In this document: positions 29,021-36,897 of the stretch, piece by piece | How positions within the stretch are numbered: position 1 is the stretch's first letter | Layout: each line of letters opens with the position of its first letter | Assembly (NCBI GenBank): GCA_900550055.1 | Contig: URQU01000002.1 | Location: 25,402 to 89,401, forward strand | DNA: 64,000 bases | Origin: an uncultured Coriobacteriaceae bacterium | GTDB taxonomy: Bacteria; Actinomycetota; Coriobacteriia; Coriobacteriales; Eggerthellaceae | Reading direction: 5' to 3' | The notes under the pieces: generated by a model | What the model was told of the DNA's origin: nothing | Databases searched by the model: none | Seen by the model: the letters and a program-made list of their open reading frames with translations, nothing else | Position numbers and translations under genes: made by a program

Positions 29021-29166
29021 CATCCCTTCGCCCGACCACATCTCCGCGCGCAATATCGCACGCCGCAGGAAAGCCGCGAGGAGGCTGCGCAAACAACCGG
29101 CAAACCCCGCGAAACCGTTCGCACGCTTCCCTATCTTGAACGGCGCAGGGATTCCATAACATGCGA

Positions 29167-29200
29167 AAACCCCGCCGCAACCGAAGTTGCGACGGGGTTT
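29167..29200. terminator. Terminator between LuxR-type gene and cstA
   Basis: Fifteen-base stem AAACCCCGCCGCAAC against GTTGCGACGGGGTTT with one mismatch and a CGAA tetraloop, between convergent genes. Confidence 0.75.
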
Positions 29201-29253
29201 CCAATCTCAAAAGGCGCAGATTCGCGCAACCTTCCCTTTAGCGAAGCACCGGC

Positions 29254-31059
29254 TTACGCGGCGTTGCGCTTGGCGGTTGCCACGATAGTCTTCACTCCCT
29301 TGACGGCCAGCACCACGGCCAGCACGAACAGCAGCACGGCCAGCAACGCCTGCACGGCGGGGGCGAAGATGTCGCCGCCTTTCATGATGAGCAGGGTCTT
29401 CTGGTAGAACGTGATGCCCAGCGACGAGAGCGTGGCCGCCAGCATGAAACCCATAGGCACGAAGAACATCTTGTTGTTGCGGCCTGCGTTGCCCAGCCAT
29501 GCGCACACGGCCAGCAGCGCCAGGGCGGCCAGCAGCTGGTTGGCGGCGCCGAACAGCGGCCAGATGATGGTGTAGCCGGTCATGCCCAGGAACACGCCGA
29601 TGACCACGGTGATGATGGTGGCGACATAGGGGTTCGTCATGGCCTTGCGCACGCCCGTCAGGTCCTCGCGCTTCGCATCGACAGGGGTCCACAGCTCCTG
29701 GAACATGTAACGGGCCAGGCGGGTGGCGGTGTCGAGCGAGGTCAGGCAGAACGCGGAAACGGCCAGGATGAGCAGTGCGTATGCCAGACCTTGCACGTCG
29801 GCCAGGCCGGGGATGCACGCGAGCATCTGGGACAGGCCGTCGGCGAAGACGGCGGTCGGGGAGGCGTAGCCGCCCGCGGCGTACTTGCTCCACACGAAGC
29901 CGACGGCGCACAGCGAGATGACCGCCAGCAGGCACTCGATGAGCATGCCGCCGTAGCCGATGGGCTGCGCTTCCGCTTCCCTATCCAGCTGCTTGGACGT
30001 GGTGCCGGAGGCGACCAAACTATGGAAGCCGGAGATAGCGCCGCAGGCGATGGTGATGAACAGCGCCGGGAACAGGAAGCCCGAAGCGGCGGCCTTGTTC
30101 GTGATGGCCTTGCCGGCCTGGTCGACGAGGGCCTGACCCGTGGAGGCATCGAACGCAGCGTTCGTGGCGACGAAGCCAGTGAACGCAGGGATCTGCAGGT
30201 TCGAGGCGGCGCCCGTGAGGGATGCGCCCACGATGCCGATGACAGCCAGCAAGATCATGCCGTACAGCAGGTAGCTGGACAGGTAGTCGCGGGGCTGCAG
30301 CAGGATCCACACGGGAGCGACCGACGCGATCAAGATGTACACGCCCAGGATGATCATCCACGTGTTGTAATCCAGCGACAGGGAAATGCCCATGAGCGGC
30401 AGGTTGTAGCCGATGGCCACCATGATGACGATCAGCACGATGGCCGAGGCGATGTTCACCGGGCCGGGGATGTTGCGGCCGCGCGTGAGGATGCCGTAAA
30501 CGACGGCGACGCCGATGAAGATCACCGAGATCATGGCCGTCTGCTGGTTGGCCAGGTTCGTGGCCGCCTTCGTGCCGTCCAGATCGGGTACCACGGCGAA
30601 CGTGTTCGCCACGATGGAGGCGAATGCGGCCACCACCAGCAGCAACGTCAGGTATGCGAAGATGCAGAACAGCTTCTTCGCCGTGTTGTCGATGTTCTCT
30701 GCGACCACGACGGCCAGCGTCTGGCCTTTATGGCGCAGCGACGCGAACAAGCTGCCGAAGTCGTGCATGGCACCGAAGAAGATGCCGCCGATGAGCACCC
30801 ACAGCAGCACGGGCACCCAGCCGAACACGGCCGCCTGGATGGGGCCGTTGATGGGGCCGGCGCCGGCGATGGACGAGAAATGATGACCCAGCACCACGTA
30901 CGGCGGCGCGGGAACGTAGTCCACGCCGTCTTCCAGTTCGTGCGCCGGAGTCGGATTCTTGGGATCGACCCCCCATTGCTTCGCCAGCCATCCGCCATAG
31001 AAGATATAGCCAATGACCAAAATGACCGCAGCAACAAGGAGGATAAGCAATGCGTTCAT
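29254..31059 (-). CDS. cstA: Carbon starvation protein A (peptide/pyruvate-type transporter)
   Basis: 601-residue transporter with about 16 helices, in the CstA family of peptide or pyruvate importers used when carbon is scarce. The family N-terminus is plain: YVPAPPYVVLGHHFSSIAGAGPINGP, followed by IGGIFFGAMHDFGSLFAS. ISGFHSLVASGTTSKQL lies in the middle and LTSLDTATRLARYMFQEL follows. It is shorter than the Escherichia coli protein (about 700), which is common for this clade. GAAGAGGG precedes the ATG. A conserved-looking gene of unknown function lies 30 bases upstream on the same strand, so the two probably form an operon. No LytTR two-component pair is adjacent. Confidence 0.93.
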   Translation of the reverse strand: MNALLILLVAAVILVIGYIFYGGWLAKQWGVDPKNPTPAHELEDGVDYVPAPPYVVLGHHFSSIAGAGPINGPIQAAVFGWVPVLLWVLIGGIFFGAMHDFGSLFASLRHKGQTLAVVVAENIDNTAKKLFCIFAYLTLLLVVAAFASIVANTFAVVPDLDGTKAATNLANQQTAMISVIFIGVAVVYGILTRGRNIPGPVNIASAIVLIVIMVAIGYNLPLMGISLSLDYNTWMIILGVYILIASVAPVWILLQPRDYLSSYLLYGMILLAVIGIVGASLTGAASNLQIPAFTGFVATNAAFDASTGQALVDQAGKAITNKAAASGFLFPALFITIACGAISGFHSLVASGTTSKQLDREAEAQPIGYGGMLIECLLAVISLCAVGFVWSKYAAGGYASPTAVFADGLSQMLACIPGLADVQGLAYALLILAVSAFCLTSLDTATRLARYMFQELWTPVDAKREDLTGVRKAMTNPYVATIITVVIGVFLGMTGYTIIWPLFGAANQLLAALALLAVCAWLGNAGRNNKMFFVPMGFMLAATLSSLGITFYQKTLLIMKGGDIFAPAVQALLAVLLFVLAVVLAVKGVKTIVATAKRNAA

Positions 31060-31089
31060 GGAACCCTCTTCTGTTTTGCGTTTCCGTTG

Positions 31090-31761
31090 CTAGGAACGCG
31101 GCAGCAGGTTCGCCTCCAACGTGGTTTTCAGCTGCTTGCCCGCCGCGTTCGTTATCACGCGGTTCGCAGAGAGGTCGGCGACAGCCACCCGAAGGTCGGC
31201 CCAGCCACGGATACCCAGGGCGAAGTTCTTGCGGAAGCGCGTTTTGCGCACCGCCTTCGCCGCTTCCTGGGTGCAGGAATCCGCAACGATCACCAGGGAA
31301 ATGGCCGAGGACATGTGATTCGGCTTGGGAACCACCTTTTTGAGCCCATCATGTTCCATGAACGACACAAGATCGCGCACCTGAGTTTCGTCCAGAGCAT
31401 CGGCGAGGACGAAGAACAGATACTCATGCGTGTCGACTTCCCATAGCTTCGCGCTTTTGACCAGCACGTACTTTTCGCCATAGGAATGGAACTCGGCATA
31501 CCCGGGGAAGGTGCGGCCGGCGTACTCGTATCCCCGTCGCACATCGAACCATTGCTCGTGTGCGGCGAGAATACGCTTCAGCACCAAGTGTTTTTCGTCC
31601 TTTGCCCGGGAGGGTTGCTCCTCGGACCGAAGGGCTGGCTCCCCAACGCGCACGGCGGCCTGTTCCTCCGCCTTGCGCCTGGCTTTTCCCGAAACATCCG
31701 TCTGTTCGACTGGATGGTCGGTGCCTTCGACACCCGTGTGAATAGCCGTTCGATCGCTCAA
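31090..31761 (-). CDS. Protein of unknown function upstream of cstA
   Basis: I do not recognise a named family. The frame is open to 31899, but the N-terminal part lacks conserved character. I place the start at a TTG (31761) with AAGGAG 11 bases upstream, giving about 223 residues; this is uncertain. The first 60 residues are charged and probably disordered. The rest is a compact soluble domain beginning near AAHEQWFDV and running through GRTFPGYAEFHSYGEKYVLV, HEYLFFVLAD and RFRKNFALGIRGWADLRVAV. No membrane segment or catalytic signature is evident. Its tight linkage to cstA suggests an accessory or regulatory role for transport, but that is inference. Confidence 0.7.
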   Translation of the reverse strand: MSDRTAIHTGVEGTDHPVEQTDVSGKARRKAEEQAAVRVGEPALRSEEQPSRAKDEKHLVLKRILAAHEQWFDVRRGYEYAGRTFPGYAEFHSYGEKYVLVKSAKLWEVDTHEYLFFVLADALDETQVRDLVSFMEHDGLKKVVPKPNHMSSAISLVIVADSCTQEAAKAVRKTRFRKNFALGIRGWADLRVAVADLSANRVITNAAGKQLKTTLEANLLPRS

Positions 31762-31847
31762 AAACCCGCAAACTCCTTCAGCATCTTGCCTAGCTCCGCG
31801 TCTTGCGTGCTTAGTTATTGTAGTGCTTCGGTAGGATTTCCACGGCT

Positions 31848-31865
31848 GAAAATGTACACATTTTC
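31848..31865. promoter_or_regulatory. Palindromic operator candidate upstream of the cstA operon
   Basis: GAAAATGT and ACATTTTC are perfect 8-base inverted arms around AC, in an AT-rich stretch 87 bases upstream of the first gene of the cstA operon. This is typical of a repressor or activator dimer site; the regulator is unknown. Confidence 0.5.
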
Positions 31866-31947
31866 CAAAATAATGATGAAAAGCATTCATGGCGAACATC
31901 GGGATTCATAGCGTTTTGGGCATGTGAACAAAACCAAACGAACGCAA

Positions 31948-31979
31948 AAGCACCCGGAAAGCGAACCTTCCGGGTGCTT
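31948..31979. terminator. Terminator downstream of the aldolase gene
   Basis: Twelve-base stem AAGCACCCGGAA/TTCCGGGTGCTT with an 8-base loop. On the minus strand it is followed by TTGCGTT and it lies 110 bases past the aldolase stop. Confidence 0.65.
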
Positions 31980-32088
31980 GATGCTTATCCGTTGTCGAGA
32001 CCTGGCGGCCCACCTGCCAGCGATCCGCGCCGATTCGGCGGGACGCTCGCAGCAACGATATGGTTTTGCCTTCGATCAGGCTGGACTG

Positions 32089-33039
32089 CTAGTCCTCCCA
32101 GGCGAAGTCGGCCTCGCCGTTGAACACCTTCAGGGCGTCGGCAACGGTGTAGTCGGCCAGCGTGATGGCGCTGATGGCCTTCGTCAGACGAACGGCCTCG
32201 TCCAGGCTGCGCTGGTGGATGTTGCGGCCGGTGGCGTTGCCGTCGGCGCCGCCCACGTGAATCTGATCGTGCAGCTGGGTCAGGAACGTCTCGGCGTCAA
32301 CGGTGGAACCGCCGGCGCAAACCAGGCCGGTGCGGCCTGCAGCCATGGAGGCGACCTTCAGGGCCTCGGCGGGCGTGCGCTTGTCGTCGCCCTCGGGCTT
32401 GGGCGGGTTGACCTTCACGAAGTCGGCGCCCAGGCACAGCGCGACGCCGGCGGCGCCGGCGATCAGGTCCGGGTCCTTCTCAGCGGTGACGGCCTTGCCG
32501 CGCGGGTAGATCCACAGCACGACCAGCAGGCCGTTGGCATGGGCGGCGGCGATGAGCTCGCCAGCCTCGGCCAGCATGGTGGACTCGTACTCGCTGCCCA
32601 GGTAGATGGTGTAGCCCAGGCCCACGATGTTCACGCCGTTGTCGCGCATGGCAAGCACGGCCTCCAGATCGTACAGCTGCGGGCTGTACGGATCTTCCTG
32701 GGCAGTCTTGACCAGGTTGGTCTTGGAGTTCATCTTCACCAGGTAGTTGATGTTGGGGTAATCGGCGGCATACTGCGCGATAAGACCACGCTGGCCAGCC
32801 AAAACGCCGCACACGCCCTGATCGCCGATCTTGAAGAGATGCTCCGGCTCGGCATCGGCGATGTCGATGCCCTCGCCGTAGAAGTCCTTGTTCAGGTGCT
32901 CAACCTTCTGATCGCACGCGAACAGCATGAGGCGGCCCGTGCCACGGGTGGCCTTCATGTAGTTGTCGACGTACGTCTCGCGGACGTCTGCCAGGACGTC
33001 GGCAGGTACCTTCACCTGGTCGCGAGTGATCTTGGGCAT
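32089..33039 (-). CDS. Class I (DhnA/DeoC-LacD-type) aldolase, probable fructose-bisphosphate aldolase
   Basis: 316-residue TIM-barrel aldolase. The start at 33039 follows TAAGGAGG; the open frame runs further upstream, but MPKITRDQVKVPADV is how the family begins. The Schiff-base lysine is probably in GADFVKVNPPKPEG, and FACDQKVEHLN near residue 45 corresponds to the family's DHG/DQ region. GGSTVDAETFL and GGADGNATGRNIHQR form the C-terminal phosphate-binding part. Archaeal-type class I fructose-bisphosphate aldolases of this group serve glycolysis or gluconeogenesis; LsrF-like enzymes use other sugar phosphates. I favour the first role. It is a single gene with its own terminator. Confidence 0.85.
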   Translation of the reverse strand: MPKITRDQVKVPADVLADVRETYVDNYMKATRGTGRLMLFACDQKVEHLNKDFYGEGIDIADAEPEHLFKIGDQGVCGVLAGQRGLIAQYAADYPNINYLVKMNSKTNLVKTAQEDPYSPQLYDLEAVLAMRDNGVNIVGLGYTIYLGSEYESTMLAEAGELIAAAHANGLLVVLWIYPRGKAVTAEKDPDLIAGAAGVALCLGADFVKVNPPKPEGDDKRTPAEALKVASMAAGRTGLVCAGGSTVDAETFLTQLHDQIHVGGADGNATGRNIHQRSLDEAVRLTKAISAITLADYTVADALKVFNGEADFAWED

Positions 33040-33299
33040 GATGTTCCTCCTTATAGGATGCAAGTTCCAAGAAAAACGGCGCAGCACGCGCCGCATGTCT
33101 GGGTTCATTTTAACGAAGCGGCAACCCCGCCGCGCCTATCCACGGAAAAAAGCCGCGACCAGCTCGGCAAGCGGCCACTCGCCGGACCTTTCCCACCGCT
33201 GAGGACGCCAGGCGCAAGGGGCGTTCGCCATAGCCCCTCCCCCAACAACCTCCGGGACGGAAAGCGAAGCCTCCGGGATAGAAACCAAAAACCTCCGGG
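33040..33299. other. Aldolase upstream region with three CCTCCGGGA direct repeats
   Basis: No gene is supported. CCTCCGGGA occurs at 33249, 33270 and 33292, that is every 21-22 bases (two helical turns), just before the structured repeat copy B. The aldolase promoter should lie close to 33040-33110. Confidence 0.45.
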
Positions 33300-33533
33300 A
33301 CGCCAGCAAAGTCAGCGAGGGGCCCTGCGGTGCGTCGTATCGCCCTGAAGCAAGCAGGCATTGGCCTTTGGGCCATGCCTGCGCAGCTGAAGGGCGAGAC
33401 GGCGTGCCGCGGGGCCCCGCAGCGTCGAGTCAATCCACTATGCCGACAGGCAAGCGGAACGGTTGGCGAGACGGCGTGCCGCAGGGCCCCGCAGCGTCGA
33501 GTAAGTCCGCTTGCCGACAGGCAAGCGGAACCG
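33300..33533 (-). repeat. Dispersed structured repeat, copy B (downstream of the TM2 gene)
   Basis: Homologous over its length to 7478-7689. The first hairpin spans 33355-33381 and the second 33506-33529 (TCCGCTTGCC/GGCAAGCGGA). The ACGGCGTGCCGC plus hairpin module is present twice here (about 33400-33463 and 33467-33533). The first of its hairpins (CCACTATGCC) is degenerate. The element ends exactly at the stop codon of the TM2 gene, as copy A ends at the pdxS stop. Confidence 0.75.
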
Positions 33534-34307
33534 TTAGAACCATTCCCGTTTGTTGATGACGTACATCTGCTCGAACTCGGATTGGGACTTCGACAGGTAG
33601 AAGATGCCCTCGACGATGGCGATGACCCAAATGGCCCACGACGCCACCGACAGCGTAAGGATGCCGCCGAGGATGGACGTTCCCAGCATGATGAAGCCCG
33701 AGGTGTTGTAGCCCAGGTAGAACTTGTGCACGCCGAGCCAGCCCAGGAACAGCGCGAGCAACCCGGCTGCCACGTGGTCCTTTTCGCCGACCGTAGGCGC
33801 GACGTAAGGCTGCTGATACCCGTATTGCGCCTGCTGGCCGTACGGGTTCTGCGGCGGCACCGACCCATAGCCCGGCTGCGCGCCATACGGCTGCTGCGCG
33901 GCCTGGGCCTGCGGCTGAGCATTCGCCGATCCTTGCGGCGCGGCATACGGCTGAGCCGGCTGCTGGGCGCCTGTCTGCGTGGCATAGGGCTGGCCCTGCG
34001 CCTGTTGCGCATCAGGCTGCCAGGCAGCGGTCGGTTGAGTCGGCTGCTGGGGCTGCGGTTGCGAGCCAAACGATGCCGGCTGGGCCGGCTGAGCAGCGTA
34101 CGACACCTGCTGCGCCTGAGCATACGGCTGCGGCTGCGATTGCGCCCCCCGCGAATCAACGGACGCATCTGCAGGCTGCGCGGCCTGCTGCGACTGCTCG
34201 GACGCCATGCGCTGACGTGCCGCATCAAGGCGTTCCTGCGCGGCCTTCAACTGCGCCTCGGCAACGGCAAGCTCGTCGGCCGCGCTGCGTTCGTTCATCG
34301 AATCCAT
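33534..34307 (-). CDS. TM2 domain-containing membrane protein
   Basis: 257-residue protein. It has a short helical start (about 8-45), then a long Gln/Ala/Pro/Tyr-rich disordered region (about 45-170). The C-terminal TM2 domain has two helices (AAGLLALFLGWLGVHKFYLG and the following GFIMLGTSILGG), with the diagnostic GxxGxHxFYLG pattern. A third hydrophobic stretch (WAIWVIAIVEGIFYL) follows, and the protein ends INKREWF. TM2 proteins are small membrane proteins of unknown molecular role. It lies ten bases downstream of the TVP38-type gene, at the end of a four-gene envelope cluster. Confidence 0.88.
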   Translation of the reverse strand: MDSMNERSAADELAVAEAQLKAAQERLDAARQRMASEQSQQAAQPADASVDSRGAQSQPQPYAQAQQVSYAAQPAQPASFGSQPQPQQPTQPTAAWQPDAQQAQGQPYATQTGAQQPAQPYAAPQGSANAQPQAQAAQQPYGAQPGYGSVPPQNPYGQQAQYGYQQPYVAPTVGEKDHVAAGLLALFLGWLGVHKFYLGYNTSGFIMLGTSILGGILTLSVASWAIWVIAIVEGIFYLSKSQSEFEQMYVINKREWF

Positions 34308-34317
34308 AGCGTTTCCT

Positions 34318-35208
34318 TTACCTTTTCTTCCCCAACTTCTCGACCACTCCCATCAGCTGTTCGCGGAAGATCACGCACAGCACCGCAAGCACAGCGAGCA
34401 CCGCGAGCATGACGATGCTCTGCCATACGTTGCCATCGACCAGGCCGCTTGCCGCGTACGTGGAGACCAGGATGCCCGGGATGCGGCCGACGTTGGACAG
34501 CAACAGGAACGTGCGCATGCGCATGTCGGTCAACGGCACCAGGTACGTGAAGATGTCCTTCGGCATGCCGGGGATGAGGAACAGCACGAACACGATGAGC
34601 TCCAGCTTGCCGGACTTCTCGAAGCGCTCGAACTTGTCCATCCATTTCTCAGACACCATGTCCTTCACGAACGGCGCGTCCAGACGGTGCACTACCATGA
34701 ACACGAACGCGCTCGACAAGATGCTGCCCAGCAAAATGACCAGGCCGCCGATCCAAGGACCGTAGAGCATGCCGGCGGCCATCTGCGTGGCCTCGCCGGG
34801 GATGAATGCAACCACGATCTGCAGGAACTGCAGCGCCAGCAGGATAAGGAAGCCCATAGGGCCGGCATCGCGCACGCTTTCGATGACCTGATCGATGCCA
34901 CCGGGCTCGAACATCATGTGGATGTACGGCCACACCAGCCAGCTGACCAGGCTTATGATGCCGACGAACGCCGCCAGGCCCACGATCTTGAAGATATCGC
35001 CGCGACGCACGGGCCTGCCGCGCACCTGCGTTTCCTCGTTGGCCTTTTGCTGCAGCTCTTCCTTGCGTTCATGCGCACGCTCGCGAAGGCCCTGGTGCTG
35101 CCTTTGCTCGCGCGTTTTCTTGCGGGCCGCCTTGTTCTTGCGCTTGACGGCGCCTTTCTTGCGAGTGTTCGATTGCGCTCTTGCTTCCTTGCGCTTCAAT
35201 TGGCCCAC
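34318..35208 (-). CDS. TVP38/TMEM64 family membrane protein (VTT/SNARE-associated domain)
   Basis: 296-residue membrane protein. The first 75 residues are highly basic and predicted coiled (KRKEARAQSNTRKKGAVKRK), which is unusual for the family and could bind nucleic acid or acidic lipids. The VTT domain follows with about six helices. It contains the family's FIPGEATQMAAGMLYGPWIG and FLIPGMPKDIFTYLVPLT motifs. Related DedA/TVP38 proteins act in membrane lipid scrambling or undecaprenyl-phosphate recycling; a role here is inferred. Gaps of about ten bases to both neighbours indicate an operon with the PRC-barrel and TM2 genes. Confidence 0.88.
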   Translation of the reverse strand: MGQLKRKEARAQSNTRKKGAVKRKNKAARKKTREQRQHQGLRERAHERKEELQQKANEETQVRGRPVRRGDIFKIVGLAAFVGIISLVSWLVWPYIHMMFEPGGIDQVIESVRDAGPMGFLILLALQFLQIVVAFIPGEATQMAAGMLYGPWIGGLVILLGSILSSAFVFMVVHRLDAPFVKDMVSEKWMDKFERFEKSGKLELIVFVLFLIPGMPKDIFTYLVPLTDMRMRTFLLLSNVGRIPGILVSTYAASGLVDGNVWQSIVMLAVLAVLAVLCVIFREQLMGVVEKLGKKR

Positions 35209-35220
35209 TTCGATTCCCGG

Positions 35221-36147
35221 CTACTCGCCGTTTCGTGCCTTATCGTACTCATCCTTGAACGCTGCGAACATGTTCTTCTTTTTCGGGGCGGCCTTCTTCT
35301 TGGCGCTTGAGGCTTTGCTTGCGGAAGCCGCCTTCTTCTGCCCGTCTGACGGGGCCACGGCCTTGTCGTATTCAGCTTTGAAGTCCTGGAACATATGCTT
35401 GGACTTGCTGATCTGCTTGCCCGTGGCGTATGCGCCCTTGTTGACCGCCTCGCCGGTTGCCGCGGCGGCCTTGCTGACCACGGGTTTCGCCTTGTCGACG
35501 GTGGTGTGCACCTTATCGACCGCAACGGCCGTTGCAGCGCCGGCCTTCTCAGCCACGCCGCCCTCGCTGTTCAGCTCGGCTACCTGGGGGGAGACGAGCA
35601 TGGCGCCGAGCTGCACCTCGTCGTTTTCCATGCCCTCGGCGCCCATGTTGGCCAGCGCGGCGCCCATGCCGCGCTTGAAGCCGCGCACCATGTCGGCGGG
35701 GATGGTGCGCTTGCCCAGAAGCGCGTTCGATGTTGCGCCGTTGTCGGTTTCGAAGCAATCCACGGTGCCCGTGATGCGGTTGAACGTGACGTTGCCAACG
35801 ATGCCGTAGGACTCGCCGTCCTCGCTCATGACGGGAAGACCCACCCACAGCACGCAGTCATCCCAGTTCAGGCCTTCTTTCTTGCAATATGCCTTGCCGC
35901 TTGCGGCTGCATCGGGGCGGATGATGACGCGGCCGTCCACCAGGTCGTAGCCGTCGATGGGCACGAACACGTCGGCGCGATGGAACATCCATAGCAGGTC
36001 GGGACGCTTCACCACGAAACCGATGACGCGTTTCTCCTTCGGATGGAACACGAAGCGGCGGATCTTGCCGATGCGCTTCGTGCCCTTCTTGCCGCCCAGC
36101 ACGCGCGTGCCGGTCAGCTCGTGGGTGGTGATGAGTTTGCTCGCCAT
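35221..36147 (-). CDS. PRC-barrel domain protein with duplicated C-terminal motif
   Basis: 308-residue protein. The start at 36147 has AAGGGG upstream; the open frame extends to 36204 without a ribosome-binding site. The N-terminal half contains a PRC-barrel beta fold (GKIRRFVFHPKEKRVIGFVV) and probably a second one (GIVGNVTFNRITGTVDCFE). Next is an Ala/Lys/Val-rich helical stretch. The C-terminus carries the same motif twice, HMFQDFKAEYDKA and NMFAAFKDEYDKA, separated by a Lys/Ala-rich linker. PRC-barrel proteins bind RNA-processing, photosynthetic or polar partners; no specific job can be assigned. Its partners in the cluster are membrane-associated. Confidence 0.8.
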   Translation of the reverse strand: MASKLITTHELTGTRVLGGKKGTKRIGKIRRFVFHPKEKRVIGFVVKRPDLLWMFHRADVFVPIDGYDLVDGRVIIRPDAAASGKAYCKKEGLNWDDCVLWVGLPVMSEDGESYGIVGNVTFNRITGTVDCFETDNGATSNALLGKRTIPADMVRGFKRGMGAALANMGAEGMENDEVQLGAMLVSPQVAELNSEGGVAEKAGAATAVAVDKVHTTVDKAKPVVSKAAAATGEAVNKGAYATGKQISKSKHMFQDFKAEYDKAVAPSDGQKKAASASKASSAKKKAAPKKKNMFAAFKDEYDKARNGE

Positions 36148-36235
36148 GGAAATCCCCTTATGCAGCATGAAGCGGCGCGCCGAAACCTGCCTAGGGCCGG
36201 ACACGCCGCTTCGGTATCATGATTTGAATCGGATG

Positions 36236-36730
36236 CTATTCGGCCTTCGGCTCCTCGGCCTGATCAGGCGTTTCGGCAGCCTCCTCCGCAACGGGCTCGA
36301 CAGCATCGACCACGGCCTCGACGGCCTCCTCGGTTGCCTGGCCTGCTTCTTCGGCGTTCTTGGCCACCTGGGAAGCGATGCGCTGGCGCGCAGCCTCGAT
36401 CTTGTCGCGCAGCTCGTCGTTGTCCTGGGTGAAGGACGGCTTCAGGTTGCTGGCCACCTCGTGCACGCGGGCAGCGGCCTGACCGGCCACTTCCTGGCCC
36501 TTTGCCTGCACCGTGGACACGACCTCCTGGCCACGGGCGGCAGCGCTCTGGTACACCTGCTGAGCGTTCACGCCAGCGTCGGCGCTGATGTTCTGCGCCT
36601 GGCCCCAGGCCTCGTTCACCTTTTCCGCCACCATGGTGCGGGCTTCCTGGCCCGTACGGGGAGCGCACAGCAAAGCCGCCACGGCACCAACGGCTCCACC
36701 TGCGAGAAAGATACCAAGTTTGTTGCTCAT
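36236..36730 (-). CDS. YtxH-like membrane-anchored protein
   Basis: 164-residue protein starting at ATG 36730, five bases after AGGAGG; a GTG one codon upstream is too close to that site. The N-terminus LGIFLAGGAVGAVAALLCAPRTGQEAR is the typical YtxH glycine-rich membrane helix plus APxxG motif. The remainder is an amphipathic, probably coiled-coil, Ala/Glu/Gln-rich region with an acidic tail. In Bacillus, ytxH belongs to a general stress operon. Here it opens a four-gene minus-strand cluster. Function is unknown beyond a possible envelope or stress role. Confidence 0.82.
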   Translation of the reverse strand: MSNKLGIFLAGGAVGAVAALLCAPRTGQEARTMVAEKVNEAWGQAQNISADAGVNAQQVYQSAAARGQEVVSTVQAKGQEVAGQAAARVHEVASNLKPSFTQDNDELRDKIEAARQRIASQVAKNAEEAGQATEEAVEAVVDAVEPVAEEAAETPDQAEEPKAE

Positions 36731-36897
36731 CACGGCCTCCTAAATATGCGGGACGATCATCTGTGCTGCCATTATACGAGCAAGGCGATGAGGACTCGCC
36801 GACTTTCCAATACCTGCAGAAAAAGGTTGCCTTCTTGTTAGATTGCGAAAGCCCGTATACGGTTCAGGGGCCGCAAAAGCCCCCGTTATCGGCCGTT

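Noticed and set aside
27710..29092. A 460-codon minus-strand frame over the LuxR-type regulator
   Set aside because: Antisense shadow with no recognisable protein; the plus strand has membrane helices and a LuxR HTH.
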